Shown in pieces: positions 1-10,950 of a stretch of 64,000 bases of DNA; position 1 is the stretch's first letter; the number at the start of each line of letters is the position of its first letter. The notes beneath the pieces were generated by a model that was given only the letters and a program-made list of their open reading frames with translations, searched no databases and had not been told where the DNA came from. The stretch comes from Dillenia suffruticosa (taxonomy: Eukaryota > Streptophyta > Magnoliopsida > Dilleniales > Dilleniaceae): positions 16,456,001-16,520,000 of the forward strand of contig JAVTVX010000035.1 in NCBI GenBank assembly GCA_033439265.1, in the 5' to 3' direction. The translations under genes were made by a program, and so were the position numbers.

Positions 1-85
1 ATCCCCAAAGTTGGGGACGCAGCGTTTTGCCCCAAAATGCTACGTCTCCAATTTTCTTTTTTCTTTTTGTTTTTTTGGTGTTACA
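1..85 (-). repeat. Partial 3' LTR of the Tekay-like element
   Basis: These bases match the right end of the LTR at about 6785-6873: the GGGGACGCAGCG palindrome, the pyrimidine-rich tract and the terminal GTGTTACA, which is TGTAACAC on the element's own strand. Small differences (for example AATGC against AACGC in the palindrome) show that the two LTRs have diverged since insertion. Confidence 0.88.
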
Positions 86-101
86 TTTTCTAATCCCCCT
101 A
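86..101 (-). other. Polypurine tract next to the 3' LTR
   Basis: On the minus strand the bases just before the LTR read TAGGGGGATTAGAAAA. This is a typical plus-strand primer for an LTR element. It overlaps the stop codon of pol (TAG at 99-101). Confidence 0.7.
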
Positions 102-1470
102 AAAACAAGTTTCGTTCTCGAAACTAAAAGAAAGCAATACACTGAACAAGTAGGGGTACTGTCTCCTAATAGTCTCTTCGGGCTTCCAGGTCTCTTCCTC
201 GACTTGGTCACTCCTCCACAAAACTCTGACCAATGAAACTTCTTTACTCCGTAGCTTTCTGACCTGTCGATGTAGAATAGCTACGTGCTGAGCTGGAAAA
301 CTAAGGTCCTCCCTGACTGGCCGACCGTCGCCAGTCGTTGTTTGAGCTCCTGAAAGCTCGTCTCACAACGATCGTCTCAAAAGAACTTGACGTCCTTTCA
401 CGTCAGTCTGGTAAGTGGAGCAGTAATCCGGGAGGATCCTTTTACGAACCACCGGTAATACCTCACAAGACCAAGGAAACTTCGCACCTCAGTCACTGTC
501 TGTGGCTGCTGGTGTGTTGGTAAGCCCAAACGGCATAACCACAAACTTGTAATGTCCATATCGGGTGCGGAATGCGGTCTTGGGCACTTCCTCAGCCCTA
601 ATCCGTAACTAATGATATCGAGATCGAAGATCGATCTTTGAGAAAAATACGTGCACCCTGGAACTGCTCAAATAAATCCTTAATACGCGGCAGAGGGTAT
701 CGATTCTTGATAGAAACCTTGTTTAGCTGCCTATAGTTCACACACAATCGTAGAGTTCCGTCCTTCTTCTTCACAAATAACACCGGAGCACCCCACGGCG
801 AAGTGCTCGGACGGATTAAACCGTTATCCAGCAACTCCCGCAACTGGACCTTGAGCTCTCTAAGCTCAATTGGCGTCATTTAGTATGACGGAATAGATAT
901 GGGAGTAGTCCCTGGAGCTAGGTCAATTTCGAAATCAAACTCCCGAACTGGGGGTAGTTCGAGTAGCTCCTCGGGAATATATCTGGGAACACCTGCACCA
1001 CTAGGACCTCCTCAAGTCTCGGCCCCTCCACAGTGGTGTTAATAACATGAGCTAGGTATGCCGTGCACTCTCGGCGTATCAATCTCCTGGCTTTAATCAC
1101 CGATACAACACAGCGAGGTAACACTCGCCCCTCGCCTGGGAACCTCGACAACGGCTCCTCGGGTCTCCGAAACTCCACTTCTTTGGTGAAGCAATCTATT
1201 GAGGCCCTATGCATGCTTAGCCAATCCTTCCCTAGAATAGCATCGAAATTCGTCATCTCAAGTGGAATTAAGTTTACCTCGAGTATCGCATCTCTGACCA
1301 TGACCTTACTCCCTTTGTAGATAGCATCTCTAAGTATCTACTCACCGAGAGGAGAAATGACCAATATCTCCTCATCAAGTGGCGACAAGGCTTACCTCAC
1401 CTGTGGGCAAAAGATGCTTCTTACATACGAATAGTTTGACATGGTGTCAATAAGGACACGAGTATCGACT
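99..1470 (-). pseudogene. Gypsy pol remnant: protease, partial reverse transcriptase, pol C-terminus
   Basis: From right to left: a protease start (LIDTM near 1450, where the family has D-T-G followed by A or S); its C-terminal part (ILGKDWLSMHRASIDC, open from 1301 to 918); the reverse transcriptase fingers ([28 protein letters not shown], 879-640); after a frameshift the stretch [20 protein letters not shown] (about 590-510). A deletion near 505 removes the YxDD active site and joins to VRSFLGLVRYY (about 495-330). A second deletion near 320-330 removes RNase H and integrase and joins directly to the pol C-terminus, which ends with FENETCF and a stop at 99. Stops are scattered. It cannot encode an active enzyme. 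Confidence 0.85.
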
Positions 1471-1901
1471 CCTCATATTTTCATAACTCCTATTATGAGA
1501 AAATAAAAAAAAAATAAAGAAAAAATCTGTTGATAAATATGGAAGAAAATATATGCTCACATATATATATATAAAAATGTATGTACAACCAACATAGTTA
1601 CTAAGGCTTTAGCTAGTGATGGTACTCAAAAGAAGGTACATAAAAGAAAATATCTCTAAACATGAGGATCAGTGGGAGGAGCACCAATAATCACGTTAGG
1701 ACTCGCCTGAGCATCCTCCTATGTCATTGCGTATACATGGGCCTGTATCCTCTGCTGCTATCGGAATGGTCTTGGCACCGTGTTGCTCTCGATTGCTATC
1801 CGTGGAGCGGTGTGACTCGAGTGCACAGGTGCTCCCTGCTATCATCCTCAGGGAATACTCGAGTATCCTGAAGCTATCTGACCTCCAAATCCTAACTCAG
1901 G

Positions 1902-3151
1902 ACAGGTGCTCCTGATGTGCCCTGGCTTCCCACACCGAAAGCATGTAACAGGCACCGTCCACTCTCCAAAAGGGTGGTGTCCACCACATCGGCGGCAAAA
2001 AAGGTGTCGCTGATCTTAAGTCTGAGTAGTGGCGCTAGAGGCCGGTACTCTAAATCCCTGAGATTATAATCCCTATCTAGGATGTGCTTGTCTCGGCTGA
2101 GAAGAGTCTTCCTGATATCCTGAACTCCTGCCCTTCTTTGAGCCCTGGCTCGAAGAAGCCCCAGATCTCTTCTTCCTTATCTCTCTGTTCTCCCGCTGTC
2201 TGCCTTCAGCACGGACGATCTCCTCCGCCCTAAGTGCTGAGTCCACTATCTCCGCAAAGGAGAGACTAGGAGTCACTGTCATATACCTCATGATGTTCAA
2301 GTTGAGGCCATCCTCAAACTTGAACCGTAGCTGCTTAGGCGTCGCCAAATCTGGAACGAAAATAGCTAGTCGCCTCATCTCCGTCTCATACTCTGTCACT
2401 GTCCTGGTTCCTTGCCGCAAGTGTAGAAACTCTGCTCTCTTGCAATCCTGCTGGAACTCAGAGAAGTACCTGCGATCGAACTCCCGCAGGAAGTCCTCCC
2501 ATCGCAGCGGCTCGGTAGCATCGTCACAAATCACCTCCCACCAAGTGAGGGCGTCACTATCCAAGAGTCTCTCTACTATTCGAAGCTGGTAGTCCTCGCT
2601 CAACCCCAGATCAGTCAAAATTCTGCGGGTGCGGTTGATCAAGTGCTTCGCTACTGTGGGATCACCCATTCCCGCGAACTCCGTGCAGCCTAACTGCCTC
2701 GCCTCCTTCACCAACTGGGTGAGCTCTTGAATATGCCTCAAGGTGGAGGAGGTAGTGTCACTAGGTCCTGAAATAGAGGAATGACCAACAACTGGGGGCT
2801 GATTTGGTACAACTGAAAGTGGCATGGCCGTAGGAGTCGGTGCGGCCATCGATACCGGTGGAGGTGGCATGGCCGTAGGAGTCGGCACTGCCATCGGTGG
2901 TGGTGGGGGTGGCATCTGAATGCCGTGGGAGGTGTACCACTCATACACCTGCCTAAACGCCTCAAAGGACGATGGTGGAACTTCGGCTGGAGCAGCCGGC
3001 TGAGTAGGCGCTGCAGGGGGAGCCCGTGAAGAGGAAGCAGCCTCAAGCACTCCAAGGGTCTCGGTCCCCTCGAAGGGTCAGACACTTGAGGCGTCTCGGG
3101 TAGTGCGAGTCTAGGTCTGCGTCCCGCTGATCTACCACATCTAGGCGGCAT
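1902..3151 (-). pseudogene. Gypsy gag remnant with CCHC zinc knuckle
   Basis: The start is the ATG whose complement ends at 3151 (MPPRCGRSAGRRPR). A one-base frameshift near 3060 moves the reading frame into the long open stretch 3050-2073. That stretch has a proline-rich N-terminal part (two PTPTAMP repeats), then a retrotransposon Gag domain (WWEVICDDATEPLRWEDFL, FDRRYF, LRQGTRTVTEYETEMRRL) and a basic tail. The CX2CX4HX4C knuckle CFRCGKPGHIRSTC lies beyond the stop at 1902-1943, so at least one more frame break is present. In intact elements Gag forms the particle and binds RNA through the knuckle. Confidence 0.88.
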
Positions 3152-3370
3152 AATTCTGCAAGGAGAGAACTTTTCATTAGATATAACTCTAGAATTTTGC
3201 ATGATTTAAAAATTAGGGTTAGTTACTAACTAACCCCTTAAAATGAATGAAATTAGTGCTCTACGACCATGTATGAGACTTTATATGACTGTACGAAATC
3301 TCTAATGCATTGAGGACTTTTCTATGTACTTGGGAATACTTTTATTACTATCCTTTCTCTAACTTAAACT

Positions 3371-3381
3371 CTCTGATACCA
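3371..3381 (-). other. Primer binding site, initiator-Met tRNA type
   Basis: The minus strand reads TGGTATCAGAG, the usual complement to the 3' end of plant initiator methionine tRNA. It lies seven bases beyond the end of the LTR (3389). This fixes the orientation and the LTR boundary. Confidence 0.85.
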
Positions 3382-5764
3382 ACTGAACTGTCACGCCCCG
3401 AACTGGGGACATGAACAGTCGCCCGTTACCCTGAATGCTGACTATATTTTTATAGAAAATCGGACAGAACCTCCCCGTATTTCGGAGGTCTTCCAAGTAC
3501 AATTTGACCTGTATATCAACATTCATCTTGTAAAATAAATAAATGGTCATCCCGGCCTCTCCAAAATCAATCACTACCATAGCCAACATCCAGAACAACG
3601 CAAGGGTATAAAATTTTCCAACAGACCTAGTCACAAACCTCTACTGTCATGCCCAACTAGAGCATGAGCAGCCGCCACACCTAGCGGATCTAAAATTTTA
3701 CATAATATATAATAATTTTCCCAAGTGACATTTAAATACGTACAATCGTCTCAATGCAAATAAATTATGAGAGTTTCATAAATAAATATATATAAATTAT
3801 GCAGTCATCCCAAAAATAAATAAATGAGTACATTTATCAACTAAAATCTCCAATAATCGAAATGGAAGATATGGTAATGTCCATACCCAAGCCCGGTACT
3901 ATCAATTCCACGTCGTAACACACTAATTTTTCTTCAGTCCAAGATTAATCCTGTGGGAAGAAAATGAGGGGTGAGTATCTATGGGAGGATACTCAGCAAG
4001 TGAGGGGATTGACACCGTGCTATCAATATCAAGTGTGAACTTGGAGTGTCAAGCATATAACACAATATCAAGTGTGCGAAAAATAACGTATTGTTTCAAG
4101 AATAACATATCTCAAGGCAGAGACAACAAAGTAACATATGCATCCATCAATGTATCAAATCACATATGTAGAGCCGGCCAAACAAACTACCCCAGCAATG
4201 GTCTACCTAGATCAAGAACGGGCGCATTGGGGGTTTTCAACTATGCAAATATCAAATAATGGCTCTCTACTCCAATGTTGACCACAAGCTATTCCAACTA
4301 GCCTGTAAATAATAACAATGATACATATATATAGTCGGTCGTATATGGTGTCCCGCCCAGTGTTAGACAACGTTCTCCCCGATGAGGGTCAACCTGGGAC
4401 ACCCATACACATGACGATTTAGCGGATACCTTTGGCCGAAGCGTCACAATGGGTGCCTTTACCAAATATCCTTTGTAGCTACGGAATGCTATAGGAAACA
4501 TATCACCATATCACCAAGTCGGCCGGGCACGTAGCCCTATGCATCACATCATGTCGGCCGGACATATAGTCCCATGCATCGTAACATAATTTTGGCCGGG
4601 CGTATAGCCCAAAGATTTTATATAAATCCTTTTAAAACCATGTGGCAATACAGTGAAACCATTAAAACATGTCAATATGTCGAAAAGGTGGCACAATATC
4701 AGTTATCAAACTCATGGATGCATAATCTATAAAATCAGCAGTTGGGACACTCCATTGGTCACAAAAATATGTACATATACTTATCAAAATCCAAACATTC
4801 AGTTTTCATACTTATAAAAATCATGTCGTTTGAAAATCGGTAAAATATGATTTGTCAATCAATAAAAGATGTCAAAATCTCACTCACCATTCTAGGGAGA
4901 GTGGTCACTCTCTATTTTCAAAACAAATCTAATCTTATTTCTCGAGTTTTCAAAAAGATCAACCTAATTAGATTATCACAATTTAACATCAAATTTCAAG
5001 TATTATAGGGTTTATCAATTTTTCCTAAGTTTGTACAAACCTTAACTCTTTAATTTATGAATACACTCTAATGTCATCAGTTGCATTCCATTTATAAACA
5101 ATTAACGTACTTTTAAACCAAGTCAAATTCGATCCCAAAACCACTCAAGGTCGGAAATAAGCCTTAAAATAAATAATTTTCCTATAAGATGGAAAATCTT
5201 TAAAAAATCATACACTTTTCGATTCCCATCCAAATGTTTCAAGCCATAAGTCATTTTCAAGATATATGAGTCTATTTTCATAATACAGAGATCGTATTAA
5301 AATTGCCTATAAGCAGAACAATTTATAATGAGAAAAGCTACATCAACACTTACACTAAAATCTCAATTTCTGACTATTTTCATACATAGGTCAATTTAAA
5401 CTCCAAGGGAAACTATTCAAATCAACTTAATTTGATTCTATCATCCTGAACAGTCCCATTTCATATAAATTTCAACACTTAACCTAATGAGCCGCATATA
5501 ATATCCAAAAACGCATTCATTTAGAATTTAGTGTACATTCTAGTATATACAAGACTTTTTATCTTAAATTTGCCCTAGATTTGATAACCAAATCGAATAG
5601 ATCCGAAATCACTCACCTAGGGTTTTTCTCGGATTGCAGACCTTTGTCCGAATGTCTTCTCGATCACTCCAAGATCTGAAATGCTACCTATCAAGACAGG
5701 ATTTATTAGTTATGTTCAAACACTTAGATCGGAAGCAAAACCCTAAGTCATTTACCTGCGTGGA

Positions 5765-6430
5765 GGTTCGTGGGCTGTCACGGGTTTACGGGCCGTTGCG
5801 GGCTGTCGCGGGCTGTCGCAGGCTTGTGGGCTACAACGGGCTCGTGGGTTGGCGGGTCAGTAGGCCAGTGGGCTTCGGCTAGCGGGCTCGCTCGTCTGCG
5901 GGCCAGTGGGCTAGCAGGCTGGCAAGCCTACGGGCTGATGGGCCTGCGGGCTAGCGGGCCTGTAGTTGATGGACCTGTGGCTGACGGGCCTGCGGGCTGA
6001 CGTGCCTACGGGTTGGCGGGCCTGTGGTTGATGGGCCTGCGGGCCGGCAGTGGCTCGTGGGCCGTAGTGGCTTGCGGGCTGGTGTTCATGCGCGCGCTGG
6101 CTTGCGTTCTCGTGCTTTGGTGCGCTCTCGTGCGCTGTGCTCACGCGCTAGTGCGCGCTTGTGCGCTGAGGCGCGCTCGCGGCCTGGTTCGCACTCGCGG
6201 CCTGGCTCGCGCTTACGGGCTAGGTCCTACTTGCGGCCTGGCTCGCGCTGGCGGGCTGGGTCCTGCTCATAGCCTGGGCTCGCGCTGCGGGCCGGGTCTT
6301 GCTCGCGGCCTGGCTCATGCTGCGGGCTGGGTCTTGCTTGTGGCCTGGCTCGCGCTGCGGGCTGGGCCCTGCTCACGGCCTGGCTCGCGCTGCGGGTTGG
6401 GTCTTGCTAGCTCAAGGACTGAGGCGCGCC
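5765..6430. repeat. CpG-rich minisatellite inside the LTR
   Basis: Irregular short units built on GCGGGCTGGCGGGCC and, further right, GGCCTGGCTCGCGCT are repeated for about 650 bases in an otherwise AT-rich LTR. The solo LTR has the corresponding block at about 40230-40860 with the same words on the other strand. Long open frames on both strands here are explained by the repeat period and lack of A/T, not by coding. Confidence 0.8.
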
Positions 6431-6751
6431 CGACTCGGGCAGGTGGATCGCGCTGCAGAAGGCATTACAGTCGCGTGCTGTGGCGGAAGGCGGTGCTCGC
6501 TGGAGGAAAGAGCAGTTGCGGTTACGCACGGTGGCGTGCGGTGCAATCGATCGTGGCTCGCGGCGGTGGAAGGCGAGGCGGAAGGGAGAGAGATTGCTAG
6601 AGGGAGAGACTGTGAGAGAGAAAGCGAGAGGGAAAGAAGAAGAAGAAGTAGGTGGTGGAGATGGCGGCAGAACACGTGGCGAAGGAGGAGCGGCGCCACG
6701 GTGGGAGAAGAAACGAAGGGTCGGGAGTGAGAGAGAGAGAGAGAGAGAGAG

Positions 6752-6821
6752 GGATTAGGGTTTACAACCCTAATCCTCAAAGTTGGGGACGCAGCGTTTT
6801 GCCCCAAAACGCTACGTCTCC
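6752..6821. repeat. Two adjacent palindromes at the LTR outer end
   Basis: First palindrome, 6752-6776: GGATTAGGGTT and AACCCTAATCC, a telo-box-like inverted pair. Second, 6785-6821: GGGGACGCAGCGTTTTG, a 3-base loop and CAAAACGCTACGTCTCC, about 15 of 17 bases paired. The solo LTR keeps both, at about 39927-39950 and 39885-39921. The second is also present at the start of the window. In the element's orientation this is the upstream end of U3. Confidence 0.8.
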
Positions 6822-6873
6822 ATTTTTCTTTTTTTTTTTGTTTTGTTTTGTTTTGTTTTTTTTTTGTGTTACA

Positions 6874-7675
6874 GGTCAACTGCTAAACATTATAAAGAAC
6901 AAAGTGATTTTCTAGCCAATCGAACCGAATCAAAGGCTAACCAAAACTCTTTACATTCTGGAAACTAGCTAATTTTGGTCAACGATTTATTCACAAAGGA
7001 AGTTTAAGAATGAAATAATGTAGACCTTGAAAATTTTCATCGACTATTCAAGACTGATGATATAGACTAAAAAAATTCTTTATTTAATCAAAATTTTGAA
7101 TTCAAAGTCAACATCCTACGATCTTTTGAAAATCCTTTTAGTTTGTCAAGATAACATTTCTGTTGCAGTAAAAAAGAGTTTCAAATTTTCTTAAGACATA
7201 TTTGCTTAACGAAAAGAAGTAAAGAGTTGGTTTAAAGACAACAATGGATAAACATTTAATGAAGGGAGCCAAAAACATTCAGAGGTTGGTGAGGAGCATT
7301 AATTACCCAACGTTTGAACTCACCAACTCTTCAACGGCTCTATTGAATTCATCTATAAATGTCAAAATAAAGAAGAAACAAAATGAGGAGGGAAATCAAT
7401 CAATGAAATAGAATGCACTCCAACAATTGACTTGAAAAACTCCTTGTTTCTTGAGGAAAAACACACTCTGTTTTCCACTCATTTCTCATTATAGTGTGTA
7501 ATCTCTTTTAAGTGTAATTGTGTTACATCCGATGAGTATAGCCTCAATCTTTGTAATGTTCTCCTATCTCCTGTATCAATTATTTTAAAGAACCAAGAGG
7601 GTTTCTTAGTTTGGGTTTTAGAGAGAGAAATACAACCGGTAAGGTTGTGTGTATTTCAGGATGAAATACCATAAA
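6874..7675. other. No gene seen; possible old LTR debris
   Basis: AT-rich sequence without a convincing reading frame. The stretch about 7260-7670 has short phrases seen in retrotransposon leaders and LTRs (a CCACTCATTTCTC block followed by TGTGTAATC), but no matching partner copy exists in the window, so I leave it unassigned. Confidence 0.4.
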
Positions 7676-7860
7676 GATTGCACTTGCATCTGAGAAGAAA
7701 GTGGGCAGTAAAGGTTTCACTTGCACCCGTGAAACAAGTGGGTTGTAAAGGTTTTGCTTGTACCCTGTGAAGCAAGTGGCTTGTGAAGGTTTCACTTGCA
7801 CCTATGAAGCAAGTAGGTTGTAAGATTTCATTTACACCTAGAAAGTAAGTGGGATATACT
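7676..7860 (+). repeat. Tandem repeat, about 37 bp unit, 5 degenerate copies
   Basis: The unit is roughly GGTTTCACTTGCACC, a few bases, then GTGAAGCAAGTGGGTTGTAAA. Five copies run head to tail with growing divergence toward the right. Each unit contains a small inverted pair (CTTGC and GCAAG). A short open frame on the minus strand only reflects the repeat period. Confidence 0.8.
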
Positions 7861-8014
7861 ATTTGGAGAAATTGTAAAAGTTCAGAAGGTTGTCTGGAAG
7901 TGGATGTATACCAGATTTAGTGGAATTACTAATAGAGTTGAAAAATTGCTATACAATCTATTCAGTTTCTTCTAGGTTGTATTTTAGAATTTAGCCAACC
8001 AAGCCTTACGCTAA

Positions 8015-8870
8015 GGTTTCTTCTGGCCCACCATGAAAGTTGATGTAGAATCTTATGTCAAGAAATGTGACAAGCACCAGCGCTTCTCCTCGGTATTGCA
8101 CCAATCCCACTCCGAGCTTTGCTCAATTGCAAGTTCATAGCCATTCGTATAATGGGGAAAGGACATTTTGGGGCCATTCCCATAAGCTATAGGACAACAA
8201 AAGTTTCTTATCGTGGTCATAGATTACTTTATTAAGTAGGTTGAAATTGAACCGTTAGCACAAATTACCACCGCCAATATATAGACTTCATGTGGATGTC
8301 CATCATCATCTAGTTTGGCCTACTCCAAATCCTCATCTCCGACAACGATAAATAGTTCAAAACTAGTGTTTCTAGGAATTTTGTAACAAGCTTGAAATCT
8401 AGCATTACTTTACATTTGTCGCATACCTACAAGCCAATAGCTTTGCTGAGGTGACTAACTGAATGATTCTTCAAGGGCTTAGAATGACATTAGAAGAAGT
8501 AAAGGGCGTTTGGGTAGATGAACTCTCCGGAATTCTCTGTGCCTACTGCACTATGGATGCGAAGCAGTTCCTCTGATCGAAATTGAAATCACTCATTACG
8601 CATACATCAGTATCAACCGAAGGTGAACAAGCCTGCGTTACACGGGTGACTAGATCTCCTACTAGTGTCTATCCAAATGATAGCCTATTAGTAGCAAATG
8701 ACCAGATACTATAACAGGAGAGTCAAAGCCAAAATGTTCAGACCGGGAGACTTAGTTCTCCGAAGAGTTAAAGCAATAGGCAAACTCACACCGAACTAAG
8801 AAGGCTCCTTCCATGTTTGCTCATAAATTTGCCCATGGACCTATCGCCCTCACCACCTAGATGGTTTTGC
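8015..8870 (+). pseudogene. Gypsy integrase remnant
   Basis: In shifting frames the + strand reads like a Ty3/gypsy integrase of the Tat/Athila type: TMKVDVESYVKKCDKCQRFS (second half of the zinc-binding region), LGPFP, FLIVVIDYF (catalytic core start), then after many breaks TSVAYLQAN, LEEVKGVWVDEL and a C-terminal FRPGDLVLRR-like stretch near 8740. Stops and frameshifts occur throughout. No reverse transcriptase is recognisable upstream. The family call rests on the order of these motifs. Confidence 0.75.
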
Positions 8871-9039
8871 TATGCCTTGTATACGAAACTTTGAACATTT
8901 ATGTATTTACTATCAGTAATGTTTACAACTTTCATTCCTAAACATTTGCCATTTTATGGTCTAAACACTGTGTTTTGTAATGCGATGAGCAATTCATACC
9001 CCATCTTGGGTCTATTTTCTCTTTTCTCTTTTTCACAGG

Positions 9040-9460
9040 ATCACATTCTAAGTGTGCAATGCCTTCAAGTACCTCAGTGCAATGCACCGTACATTTTCTT
9101 GTCGCAATGCTTATACAGTCTCTTGGCACAATGCCAGAGACACCATCAACGCGCAATGCCTCTGAATAGCTCTGTGCAACCCCTGATATGCTTTCTCAAT
9201 ACAATGCCTCTGCAGTCTTCTAGCGTAATACTAGAGATACCATCAAGGCGCAATGCCTTCAAGTACCTTGGCATAACGCCTAGTACACTTTCCTAGTGCA
9301 ATGTCTCTACAGTCTTTTGGCATAATGCCAGAGACACCATCAAGGTGCAATGCCTTCGAGTACCTTCGCACAATACCTTACGCATTCTCTCAGTACAACA
9401 CCTCTATAGTCTCCTAGCACAGTGCTAGAAATACTATCTAGGTGCAATACCTCTGGACTC
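9040..9460 (+). repeat. Tandem repeat, about 97 bp unit, at least 4 copies
   Basis: The phrase CACCATCAAGGCGCAATGCC recurs at about 9141, 9239 and 9336, with a degenerate fourth copy ending near 9460. Each unit holds three or four (G/C)CAATGCC words, so the repeat is itself built from shorter units. It lies directly downstream of the integrase fossil. Tat-type elements are known for tandem repeats between pol and the 3' LTR, so I infer it belongs to the same element. Confidence 0.78.
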
Positions 9461-10048
9461 TCGTCTAATGTAACACCAACGGACCCCCCAATTACATTTC
9501 ACATAAGGAAACATTCCCTCGTTGTTCAATAAGAAGAAGCCAAAAGAAACAAGATACATACAAACCAAGCAAGTAAAGACATAGAGTAGCAAAGAAACCT
9601 TACTTCGAAGAAGAGGAGGAGCCAGGCCTTGCACGTACACGATACAAAGAGACAACAACAAAAGAAAAGATTCTCTATTCATTTATTTATTCAAATTTTC
9701 GTACATATCAAAATCCATACAAGTGGAAGTAGAAACAATATGATGTTTGCATATTAATAATACAGAAGTTGGGAGGGGGAAATAAAAAAAGAACAAAATA
9801 CACAAGGTGGAAATTACAGAGAAAAAGATTATCCAAGTTCGTTCTTTGTCTTGTATTATCTCCATAAATTAGATTCATTATGTTACCTCCACCTCTGCTC
9901 ATCTAGTTCCCTCATTCTCTTCACTCTTCGCCCCTAGGAAATGCCGACACTGAGCCACATGTTGCATCTAGCGATTGGCCACCTCCTTCAGACCATGCAA
10001 TGGGAAAACACTTCCACCTTCCAAAGGACTTGTAATTGGAGGGGGGAA

Positions 10049-10949
10049 TGTTTCATTCACTACTGGGTCCCTTAAAACCCCAAATCAAGCCACCACTATA
10101 GATTCCTCATGAATGCTATGATGGAATCTCACATTGGCAGTTTCTCTGTTGATGAAATTTCATATCCACAGTCTATACCCTTTCCACACCTATACCATTT
10201 CACCCTATAAAGAACTTAACGAAACATCTCACTGATGGCGGGACAAGGAAGGATCATCATACAAAAGAATCATCATATAAAAACACACTTAATACTCTCA
10301 TTCTTTGAAATCTCACACTATGATTTGATGAACCTCCGACCATTGCCCTTTACTATTTATAGCCACTAAAACTGTATTGAATGTGACTCTCTACGATCAA
10401 AGCGGCACGCTTCGAAGTTGGAAATCGTGTCAAAACATTTAATAACACAGCCTTCGTGCCGTTTCCACTTCATAACCTCTCAAACCACTCATATTTATAG
10501 TGTTTAATATTTGCTATGAAGTCTCTTCACTTACTTAACATAACTCTACTTTTGTGCCGATTCGATTTCCCATAACTTCAAATCAACTCCAATGCCATTT
10601 CCATGAAACGAAATTAGGAGTGGGGACAAATAATGATACATGGGCTATCGGCCCATTACTTTAGTGGACATCCTATCATAGAACCCACAAAAAGTCTCTC
10701 GGTAGACACTAAATACTCTTACATTCATAGTTCCTGTTTAGCCAAAATCTCCCTCTCACTCCTGACCCCTCACGTAGATACCTCCTCACTCGACATACTC
10801 TTGGCCTAATACTATTATTTATGTCCCTCGGCTTCTCGACCTCTCAGTCCCCTACCCTTCGGTCATCCTAGCTCCTTGGCTTTTTGACCTATTAGATGCT
10901 TGCTTGTGCCTCATTGAACAACAATGGAAGTAACTCCCGTTACATGACA
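10049..10949 (+). repeat. Candidate 3' LTR of the integrase-bearing gypsy remnant
   Basis: A purine run GGAGGGGGGAA at 10038-10048 looks like a polypurine tract and is followed at once by TGTTTCATTC. About 900 bases later the sequence ends in CCCGTTACATGACA, just before the CACTA element. A TATA-like CTATTTATAG lies near 10360. No second copy is in the window, so the limits are tentative. Confidence 0.35.
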
Positions 10950-10950
10950 A

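Larger units (their letters stand above)
1..6873 (-). mobile_element. Ty3/gypsy chromovirus (Tekay/Del-like), internally deleted, minus strand
   Basis: The element reads right to left. Its 5' LTR is 3389-6873, then a primer binding site (3371-3381), gag, protease, a broken reverse transcriptase, the pol C-terminus and a purine-rich tract, then the first 85 bases of window as the edge of the 3' LTR. The internal part is only about 3.3 kb, whereas complete elements of this kind usually have 4.5-5.5 kb. RNase H and integrase are gone. The pol end reads like the chromovirus C-terminus (LRSKEVSLVRVLW, then YPYLF). A very long LTR and this Gag type fit the Tekay/Del clade, which is inference. The left end lies outside the window, so the target duplication cannot be checked; the right flank begins GGTCA. 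Confidence 0.85.
3389..6873 (-). repeat. 5' LTR of the Tekay-like element, 3485 bp
   Basis: Bounded by TGTCACGCCC on the left and GTGTTACA on the right, i.e. TGTAACAC...GTGACA on the element strand. It contains no gene. It carries degenerate copies of a short GGCCGGGC(A/G)TATAGCCC repeat (4520-4610), a CpG-rich minisatellite (5765-6430), a purine-rich (GA) tract (6590-6755), two palindromes (6752-6776 and 6785-6821) and an A-rich end. A shorter solo copy of the same LTR lies at 39824-42827 in the opposite orientation. Open frames through the GC-rich part are products of base composition. Confidence 0.88.

Noticed and set aside
5770..6730. Overlapping long open frames on both strands of the GC-rich LTR block
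   Set aside because: They follow a minisatellite of CGGGC words and a GA tract; lack of A/T removes stops in all frames. No domain and no conservation with the other LTR copy in frame.
7580..7801. Minus-strand frame with repeated VKP/CFTGYK-like motifs
   Set aside because: It is a reading of the 37 bp tandem repeat, where 37 is not a multiple of three and the motif does not persist in one frame.
7676..7860. CRISPR-like array
   Set aside because: Units are contiguous and degenerate with no unique spacers, and the genome is a plant's.
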